From: Candidatus Cloacimonadota bacterium
GTDB lineage: Bacteria > Cloacimonadota > Cloacimonadia > Cloacimonadales > WRIO01
Reading direction: 5' to 3'
Assembly: GCA_009782695.1 (NCBI GenBank)
Contig: WRIO01000017.1
Span: forward strand, 1 to 10,283
DNA length: 10,283 bases
Below, one piece after another: positions 5,824 through 10,283 of the stretch. How positions within the stretch are numbered: position 1 is the first letter of the stretch; every line of letters begins with the position of its first letter. The translations under genes were made by a program, and so were the position numbers. The notes under the pieces were generated by a model. That model was not told the DNA's origin, did no database searches, and saw only the letters and a program-made list of their open reading frames with translations.

Positions 5824-7211
5824 CTGACTAGCCCTAAGATCACTTTTAGCATATCATCTGCCACAGCTATGATCTTCGCTGCTGCCTGATATGACTGCTG
5901 ATATTGCATCAGATTCGCGGTCTCTTCGTTTATAGACACGCCTTTTACACTTTCGCGGAAATTGTCTGTCTGGTTCGACAGCATAGCAGAACGGGCTTCA
6001 CTGCTAACCGCTAACTTCACATCGCTACCGACATTGTAAACTATATCAGCAAAGCTTTCTGTGATAGTTTGTCCGCCAAAAACCTTTGCCAAACGCAGGT
6101 CCGTGATACGCAGTGCTATCTGATTGTCACCGGAAGCACCTGTCAACGAAGCAGCTATGAAGTCAGGGTTTGCTAGCACTTCGTGCGATAGACGGAAGTC
6201 CATCACCCCTGTGGTCTTCGGGTTAAAGAAAAACCCTCTGTTTGTGGTGGGGGAGAAGTTCGAATACCCTTCAAAATGGATAGCATTTACCTCTCGAGCT
6301 ATCTGCACTGCAAAGTCATCTAGCTTTTGTTTGTAGCCCGGCAAGATCACATCTTTTAGGTCATACATAGCTTTTAGTGACCCTGATGTAAGTCCGCTGA
6401 AGCCGTTTACATCGTTTTTGATATTGTCCCAACTGATGAAGTATTCCATCTGCCCAGTCATAGAGTTTATCCTATCTTCTATCTGCAATTGCTGTGGCTC
6501 GTTGTTTCGCACGAGCTCCACTGTGCCGAAATATACGCTGATAGTGCCATTTTCTCTGTCCACCACCTTGATATTGCCATAGCCGGAAAGCTCGTCGAGC
6601 AGCAGGTCATAGGAGTCTAGCATATCGTTTATATCTGCTCCTGTGGCTTTGTGCATGGAGATAGCGTTTAGGGTGGTGCTGAGCTCCTTGCTGATCTGAT
6701 TTATGCGGTTCACAGCGTCGGTCATCTGCATTTTTACATCGTCTATCTTCCTATCTATCGAGCGATAAAGAGTTTGCAGGCTATCTGTCATGTGCTGAGT
6801 GCTAGCCACCAGCTCTTGCCTGTGGATAGTGCTAAACGGGTTATTCGACAGTGTTTCCCATGAGTTAAAGAACTGATTTATCATTTGGTGGATACCGTAT
6901 TCAGAGGTCTCTATCACATTCTTTTCCAGCTCTTGCAGGTTTTTACTCATGCTGTTCCAGTAGCCTGTGTGACCGTTTTGGTTGCGAAACTCATGGTCTA
7001 GGTAAATGTCTCTCATCCGTTCTATACGCACCAGATCTACCCCCATGCCGATATTCGCCCATTGTGCTTCCACTGGATATGCAGCTTCTTGCACCACACG
7101 CTGTCTGCTGTAACCGGGTGTGTTTACATTTGAGATATTATGACCAGTCACTTCGAGCTGTTTTTCAGCGGCAGCTACTGCTTTCTTACCTATCGACAAC
7201 ATACTAAACAT
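5820..7211 (-). CDS. flgK: Flagellar hook-associated protein 1 FlgK
   Basis: A 463-residue protein. The N-terminal axial-protein motif (residues 1-40) includes GHNISNVNTPGYSRQ. A helical FlgK region follows (around RNQNGHTGYWNSMSKNLQEL and FFNSWETLSNNP). The C-terminal motif is GVSINEETANLMQYQQSYQAAAKIIAVADDMLKVILGLVR, typical of FlgK. FlgK is the first hook-filament junction protein, exported by the flagellar type III system with FlgN as chaperone. The length is at the lower end for the family, consistent with a small variable insert. ATG 7211 is preferred over the Met at codon 4 because AAGGAG lies eight bases before it. The gene starts 26 bases after flgN. Its stop overlaps the start of the 53-residue gene (ATGA). 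Confidence 0.95.
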   Translation of the reverse strand: MFSMLSIGKKAVAAAEKQLEVTGHNISNVNTPGYSRQRVVQEAAYPVEAQWANIGMGVDLVRIERMRDIYLDHEFRNQNGHTGYWNSMSKNLQELEKNVIETSEYGIHQMINQFFNSWETLSNNPFSTIHRQELVASTQHMTDSLQTLYRSIDRKIDDVKMQMTDAVNRINQISKELSTTLNAISMHKATGADINDMLDSYDLLLDELSGYGNIKVVDRENGTISVYFGTVELVRNNEPQQLQIEDRINSMTGQMEYFISWDNIKNDVNGFSGLTSGSLKAMYDLKDVILPGYKQKLDDFAVQIAREVNAIHFEGYSNFSPTTNRGFFFNPKTTGVMDFRLSHEVLANPDFIAASLTGASGDNQIALRITDLRLAKVFGGQTITESFADIVYNVGSDVKLAVSSEARSAMLSNQTDNFRESVKGVSINEETANLMQYQQSYQAAAKIIAVADDMLKVILGLVR

Positions 7212-7237
7212 AATGTATACTCCTTGTGGGTCTCCCT
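7212..7237 (-). promoter_or_regulatory. flgK leader with an ACAAGGA CsrA-type site over the Shine-Dalgarno
   Basis: In the flgK sense the intergenic run contains AGGGA (7233-7237) next to a tiny GGG-AGA-CCC hairpin, then ACAAGGA (7221-7227), which matches the conserved core of the CsrA SELEX consensus (ACARGGA) and also serves as the ribosome site. CsrA is encoded two genes downstream, so feedback on flgK is plausible but unproven. Confidence 0.3.
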
Positions 7238-7741
7238 CTACATCAAGGTATTGAGAAGTAGTGGGCTTCGCTTTTGCGTAGCCATCTTGCCTATGTGGCT
7301 ATAAATCTTGTCTCTATCCAAAAAGTCTGCTAGCATCTCCAGGTTCTCACCCACTAGCTCCAGCCCTGTCTTTATCAGCTCTTTGTTCTCTGCTGAAAGC
7401 TTGTCGATAGCCCGCAGTGTATTTGAAAAGCTACGGAACAGTATCTCAGCTTTCTCTGCGTATTCCTGCTCGATAAAGACTTTGCTCAGCGTCTTTAGGT
7501 TGTTTGTCCCCAGATCGAGGTTCATCATCAAGTATAGTGATTCCAGCAGGTCGTTCCTAGCATAAGTGCGGCGGTGTGCTCTGCTGATATTGGTAGCAGT
7601 TTGCCCACTAATCTTTTGGAACTGCTGAATATCCCATTCTATCAGGGCCTTTTTCTGGTCTGTCAGGCATATCAGCACTTCTTGATAAGCGGCTATCTCT
7701 ATCTGCCAGCTTTTAAAGAAATCATTGATCAAATTTTCCAT
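7238..7741 (-). CDS. flgN: FlgN-family export chaperone for FlgK/FlgL
   Basis: A 167-residue, mostly helical protein matching the FlgN fold: an N-terminal helix (residues 1-50, LINDFFKSWQIEIAAYQEVL), a middle helical pair, and the C-terminal FlgN signature AENKELIKTGLELVGENLEML at about residues 118-138. It ends with a short flexible tail. FlgN binds the C-terminal helices of FlgK and FlgL in the cytoplasm and delivers them to the flagellar export gate. Its position immediately upstream of flgK, with flgL in the same operon, fits this role. AAGGAAG lies just before ATG 7741. Sequence conservation in this family is low, so the assignment rests on both signature and neighbourhood. Confidence 0.85.
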   Translation of the reverse strand: MENLINDFFKSWQIEIAAYQEVLICLTDQKKALIEWDIQQFQKISGQTATNISRAHRRTYARNDLLESLYLMMNLDLGTNNLKTLSKVFIEQEYAEKAEILFRSFSNTLRAIDKLSAENKELIKTGLELVGENLEMLADFLDRDKIYSHIGKMATQKRSPLLLNTLM

Positions 7742-7761
7742 TTTTACTTCCTTGTTATTTT

Positions 7762-7929
7762 TTATTTAGACTTTTTGCTAGCACTTGCTTTTTGGGAAGT
7801 GCTATTCTTGTCATTACTACTGAGGTGGTAGCTATTACAGATAGGGGTCTGCAAGCTAACTATTGTGCCGAACTGACTGCTGCAGCTCACTTCGGACTTG
7901 GTGGTGTTTGGCTTATAATGTGTTTGCAT
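7762..7929 (-). CDS. Possible 55-residue Ser-rich small protein in the flgM slot
   Basis: The 171-base gap between flgJ and flgN is spanned by a complete 56-codon frame. It starts at ATG 7929, overlapping the flgJ 3' end by 17 bases, and stops 20 bases before flgN. AAGG lies ten bases before the ATG. The product is hydrophilic, with about 24% serine, three cysteines and a Lys/Ser-rich tail (SQKASASKKSK). In many flagellar operons this exact slot holds flgM, the anti-sigma-28 factor, but I see neither the two C-terminal amphipathic helices nor other FlgM features. It may be a diverged or novel small gene, a decayed flgM, or an open frame by chance. The other two minus frames of the gap are closed by stops. 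Confidence 0.35.
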   Translation of the reverse strand: MQTHYKPNTTKSEVSCSSQFGTIVSLQTPICNSYHLSSNDKNSTSQKASASKKSK

Positions 7930-8902
7930 AATTTGTTACCTTTTTTATATAATTTTGTGTCTCTTTAAATGGGGGTATACCGTTGTATTTTCGGACGTTT
8001 CCAGGTCCTGCGTTATAAGCAGCCAGAGCCAGATCCATATCGCCAAATCGGTTTAACATATCCCGTAGATAGCGGGTGCCACCCATGATATTTTGTTCTG
8101 GGTCGAAAGAGTTCTTTACTCCCAGATCACTAGCAGTACCGTCCATCAGCTGCATAAGTCCTTTTGCACCGACGGGTGACACAGCCTTTGGGTTTCCATA
8201 GCTTTCTTGGGCTATCACAGCCTTTATCACGCTTTTGTCGATGTTATATTTCTCAGCTGCCTTATCTATGATATGGTCATAATTCTGCAGTCTGGTCATC
8301 AAAGTTTTCGGCTGGGTGACCACTTGTGCTGTGAGTTTCGCTTCCTTCACAGGTGCGGGAGCGGGTGCTGGTGCGGGTGTAGGCGTGGCAGGAGTGTCTG
8401 ACTCTGCTGGTGGGGTGGTCATTACCCTCGCCCCGTTTTGCAGAGCTATCACATCCATAGCTGCCTTTTTTATGGTATTTGAGTGTGTGTTATTGCGTTT
8501 TACTTCTGCCATTTGTGTATATTTTTCCTCTTTTATTTCTACTTTACGTTGATTTTTTAAGTGCGGGATAGCCTCTGGGTCGACCTGCTGCAGTATCTGC
8601 TGAGCAAGACCAAAAGACTGATTGCTAGCCATATTCTGAGCTACTTCATTTATAAACATATCTTGGTATAAGTTACTGCCAGCACCTGACCCGAAAAATC
8701 CTTCTCCGTCGAGCGATTTTGTCATGCTGGTGAGCATTTGTTTGATCAGCATAGCCTCGAAGTCGGTGGCAGCTTTCGCTGCTTTTTCACCGCTATCTAT
8801 GGTAGTGCCGAGGGTCAGATGCTGTCGCAGTCTGTTTACCTTGCGTGAGTCATTTTCTGCAAAGGTTTCGGTTGTATTATTTATGTTTATTATATTATCC
8901 AT
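7913..8902 (-). CDS. flgJ: FlgJ-type rod-capping protein fused to an SLT lytic transglycosylase
   Basis: A 329-residue, two-domain protein. Residues about 38-107 match the Rod-binding domain (KAATDFEAMLIKQMLTSM, then GSNLYQDMFINEVAQNMA). A low-complexity Pro/Ala/Thr linker follows (about 164-184). Residues about 205-325 form an SLT (GH23-like) lytic transglycosylase domain with catalytic Glu233 in IAQES, then GAKGLMQLM and AAYNAGPGNV. FlgJ caps the growing rod in the periplasm while the enzyme domain opens peptidoglycan. Enterobacterial FlgJ uses a different (glucosaminidase) domain; the SLT version is known from other lineages. There is no cleavable signal peptide, as expected for export by the flagellar apparatus. 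AAGGAG lies six bases before ATG, overlapping the flgI stop. Confidence 0.93.
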   Translation of the reverse strand: MDNIININNTTETFAENDSRKVNRLRQHLTLGTTIDSGEKAAKAATDFEAMLIKQMLTSMTKSLDGEGFFGSGAGSNLYQDMFINEVAQNMASNQSFGLAQQILQQVDPEAIPHLKNQRKVEIKEEKYTQMAEVKRNNTHSNTIKKAAMDVIALQNGARVMTTPPAESDTPATPTPAPAPAPAPVKEAKLTAQVVTQPKTLMTRLQNYDHIIDKAAEKYNIDKSVIKAVIAQESYGNPKAVSPVGAKGLMQLMDGTASDLGVKNSFDPEQNIMGGTRYLRDMLNRFGDMDLALAAYNAGPGNVRKYNGIPPFKETQNYIKKVTNYANTL

Positions 8903-8912
8903 TTTTCGCTCC

Positions 8913-10001
8913 TTAGATGATTCGTAGCTCTGCCATCAAGGCGCCGGCTTCTTTTAGTGACTGGAATATAGATATCATATCGCGAGGGGTCACTTTTATA
9001 GCGTTTAATGCTTGGGCTAGCTCACCCACTGTGGCAGCTTCCATAGTAAACACGCGGGTTTGTTCACGGGCTGATATCTCGTTGTCCAGCAGCATGTCCA
9101 GGCTGTATGGTCCCAGATTTAGTGCTTGGGTGTCGCGCACCTTTATTACTAAATTTCCATGAGCTATCGCTACCTCTGATATGCGGACATTACCGCCAGC
9201 CACGATGGTGCCTGTGCGCTCGTTTATCACTATACGGGCTGCTTGCTGGGGTGTAACTTCCAGGTTTTGGATGTCTGATATAAAGCTATTTAAGCTGTTG
9301 TTTAGCGTAACAAAGTCCGGTATCAAGATAGTGATGTTAGAAGCGTTTTCAGCTGTAGCGATACGCATATTGTGCAAGGTGTTTATAGCGGTGGTAACCC
9401 TCTCTGCGGTGGTAAAATCAGCTTGGTGGAGCAGCAGGCGGATCTCGCCTTCTTCTACCAAGATATTTACGTTTGTGTTCTCGACCATCGCTCCGTTTGG
9501 GATACGTCCTGTGTTTGTATAGTTTTTGCGGATTTTGGTATTTCCTCCGCGTATCTCTTCATTGAAACCGCCTATGGAGACGGGTCCTTGTGCTATCGCA
9601 TATCTTTTATTGTCTGTGGCATCGACCAGAACAGTCGGTAAAAGCACGCCACCTTCGAGGCTACTGGCGTCGCCCACAGCAGAAACGACGATGTCGAAGC
9701 TACTGCCGACACTCGCAAAGGCGGGCATGATAGCTGTCACCATGACTGCTGCTGTATTGCGCGGAGTGATGCCGTTTTCTGGCACAGACAAACCAAAATG
9801 CTCATACATATTATTTAGCGACTGGATGGTCACCTTCGAGGCAGGCGAATCACCTGTGCGTTGCAAACCGTTTACCAGACCGTATCCGACTAACTGTTTG
9901 CTGTCTGCACCGCTGATCTTGCTGATGTCCCCGACCCTGATCTGAGCCGAAAGTGAGCTGATAGCTACTATCGTCACCAAAATAAATATTATCTTTTTCA
10001 T
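8913..10001 (-). CDS. flgI: Flagellar P-ring protein FlgI
   Basis: A 362-residue protein, a normal length for FlgI. A Sec signal peptide is evident (MKKIIFILVTIVAISSLSA, probable cut before QIRVGD). Conserved stretches follow: QLVGYGLVNGLQRTGD, NTAAVMVTAIMPAFASVGS, FDIVVSAVGDASSLEGG, and the C-terminal GELAQALNAIKVTPRDMISI with IFQSLKEAGAL. FlgI assembles as the P-ring around the rod in the peptidoglycan layer and implies a diderm flagellum. AAGGAG lies six bases before ATG. It is the first gene of the transcript, about 28 bases behind the predicted sigma-54 start. flgH (L-ring), a frequent neighbour, is not in this window. Confidence 0.97.
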   Translation of the reverse strand: MKKIIFILVTIVAISSLSAQIRVGDISKISGADSKQLVGYGLVNGLQRTGDSPASKVTIQSLNNMYEHFGLSVPENGITPRNTAAVMVTAIMPAFASVGSSFDIVVSAVGDASSLEGGVLLPTVLVDATDNKRYAIAQGPVSIGGFNEEIRGGNTKIRKNYTNTGRIPNGAMVENTNVNILVEEGEIRLLLHQADFTTAERVTTAINTLHNMRIATAENASNITILIPDFVTLNNSLNSFISDIQNLEVTPQQAARIVINERTGTIVAGGNVRISEVAIAHGNLVIKVRDTQALNLGPYSLDMLLDNEISAREQTRVFTMEAATVGELAQALNAIKVTPRDMISIFQSLKEAGALMAELRII

Positions 10002-10039
10002 TTATCACTCCTTCGTGTTTTAAAATATACCTGCTTAAA

Positions 10040-10055
10040 TGCAAGGCTTGTGCCA
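10040..10055 (-). promoter_or_regulatory. Sigma-54 (RpoN) -24/-12 promoter of the flagellar operon
   Basis: On the minus strand the sequence TGGCAC-N5-TTGCA is present, with the invariant GG and GC exactly 10 bases apart. This is an essentially perfect match to the sigma-54 consensus TGGCAC-N5-TTGC(A/T). The predicted start is near 10029, giving a 28-base leader that contains the flgI ribosome site. Position, orientation and spacing all fit. Sigma-54 control needs an NtrC-family activator, which is not encoded here. Confidence 0.88.
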
Positions 10056-10136
10056 AAGGGTGAGATAGCCGTGCCTACCTATAAAAGATAGAGGTTGGGA
10101 AAGGGTTTACAGGGTGGAAGGTGCTTTGCGGGGATA

Positions 10137-10149
10137 GGAAATATTTTCC
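10137..10149. promoter_or_regulatory. Inverted repeat upstream of the sigma-54 promoter, possible activator site
   Basis: GGAAA-TAT-TTTCC lies about 85-95 bases upstream of the -24 element, a usual distance for the upstream site of a sigma-54 activator. It is short, single and AT-centred, so it may be chance. The remainder of 10056-10136 shows G-rich runs on the + strand and no gene. Confidence 0.25.
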
Positions 10150-10167
10150 ATGAGAGGGAGGGGGGAG

Positions 10168-10283
10168 TAAATTAGAAATTAGAAATTAGAAATAGTGGTG
10201 TGCTAGTCCAACTTCGTTGGAGTTACTAATTACAAGTGACAACACAACTTCGTTGTGAGTTACTAATAGTGGTGTGCACCGCA
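10168..10283. repeat. Second, partial copy of the inverted-repeat intergenic element (runs off the window)
   Basis: The segment opens with three AAATTAG-type units (10168-10192) in the same orientation and with the same terminal TAAATTAG as the 3230-3655 element. It then continues with GTGGTGTGCT and two perfect triloop hairpins: TCCAAC-TTC-GTTGGA (10207-10221) and CACAAC-TTC-GTTGTG (10243-10257). Each is followed by an AGTTACTAA box. It ends at the window edge with GTGTGCACCGCA, so the right boundary is unseen. No gene lies in it. Confidence 0.6.

Noticed and set aside
7574..7831. 85-codon hydrophobic frame on the + strand across the flgN start
   Set aside because: It is antisense to flgN and its leader, has no ribosome site, and is explained by the flgN reading frame on the other strand.
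9382..9415. Direct repeat GCGGTGGTAA twice within flgI
   Set aside because: It falls in conserved FlgI coding sequence encoding two Thr-Thr-Ala-like stretches. Amino-acid constraint is a sufficient explanation.
9850..10056. 68-codon minus-strand frame across the flgI start
   Set aside because: It overlaps the flgI signal-peptide region in another frame and begins within the sigma-54 promoter, upstream of the predicted transcript start.

Overview
The window shows the flagellar rod/ring and hook-filament-junction operon of a motile Gram-negative (diderm) bacterium, next to an unrelated set of accessory genes on the opposite strand. FlgI (P-ring) implies a peptidoglycan layer and outer membrane. 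A textbook sigma-54 (-24/-12) promoter drives the flagellar operon, so the flagellar hierarchy uses RpoN. The gene order flgI-flgJ-(flgM slot)-flgN-flgK-flgL with csrA and fliW, and a FlgJ fused to an SLT-type lytic transglycosylase, resemble arrangements I associate with deltaproteobacterial and Deferribacterota-like lineages. The sequence alone does not fix the phylum. The BspA-type leucine-rich repeats and the RyR-domain protein are common in host-associated or anaerobic community bacteria, but that is only suggestive.

Layout. Bases 1-3244 (+ strand): the 3' end of a BspA-like leucine-rich-repeat gene; one base later an ArsB-type anion permease (835-2124); a small M20/M28-like co-catalytic zinc peptidase (2169-2912); and a short RyR-domain protein (2954-3244). 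Bases 3230-3655 hold a 426-bp non-coding element with long imperfect terminal inverted repeats, many short triloop hairpins and a 55-bp direct repeat. It supplies the last codons and the stop of the RyR gene. Bases 3659-3725 can fold into a compact four-way junction directly behind fliW. Bases 3727-10001 (- strand, so read right to left) carry flgI, flgJ, a possible 55-aa gene, flgN, flgK, a 53-aa gene, csrA, flgL and fliW. Bases 10002-10167 hold the sigma-54 promoter and a possible activator site. From about 10168 a second copy of the 3230-3655 type of element begins and runs off the window, so the flagellar operon is bracketed by related elements.

How the genes work together. FlgI forms the P-ring. 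FlgJ caps the growing rod and opens peptidoglycan. FlgN chaperones FlgK and FlgL, the two junction proteins between hook and filament. CsrA and FliW form the partner-switch pair that, in Bacillus and Campylobacter, couples flagellin export to flagellin translation. Here csrA lies between flgK and flgL, and fliW closes the operon. Two small genes not found by ordinary length cut-offs fill the only large gaps: a 53-aa gene with an ATGA overlap with flgK and a 7-nt overlap with csrA (well supported), and a 55-aa ORF in the slot where flgM usually lies (weakly supported).
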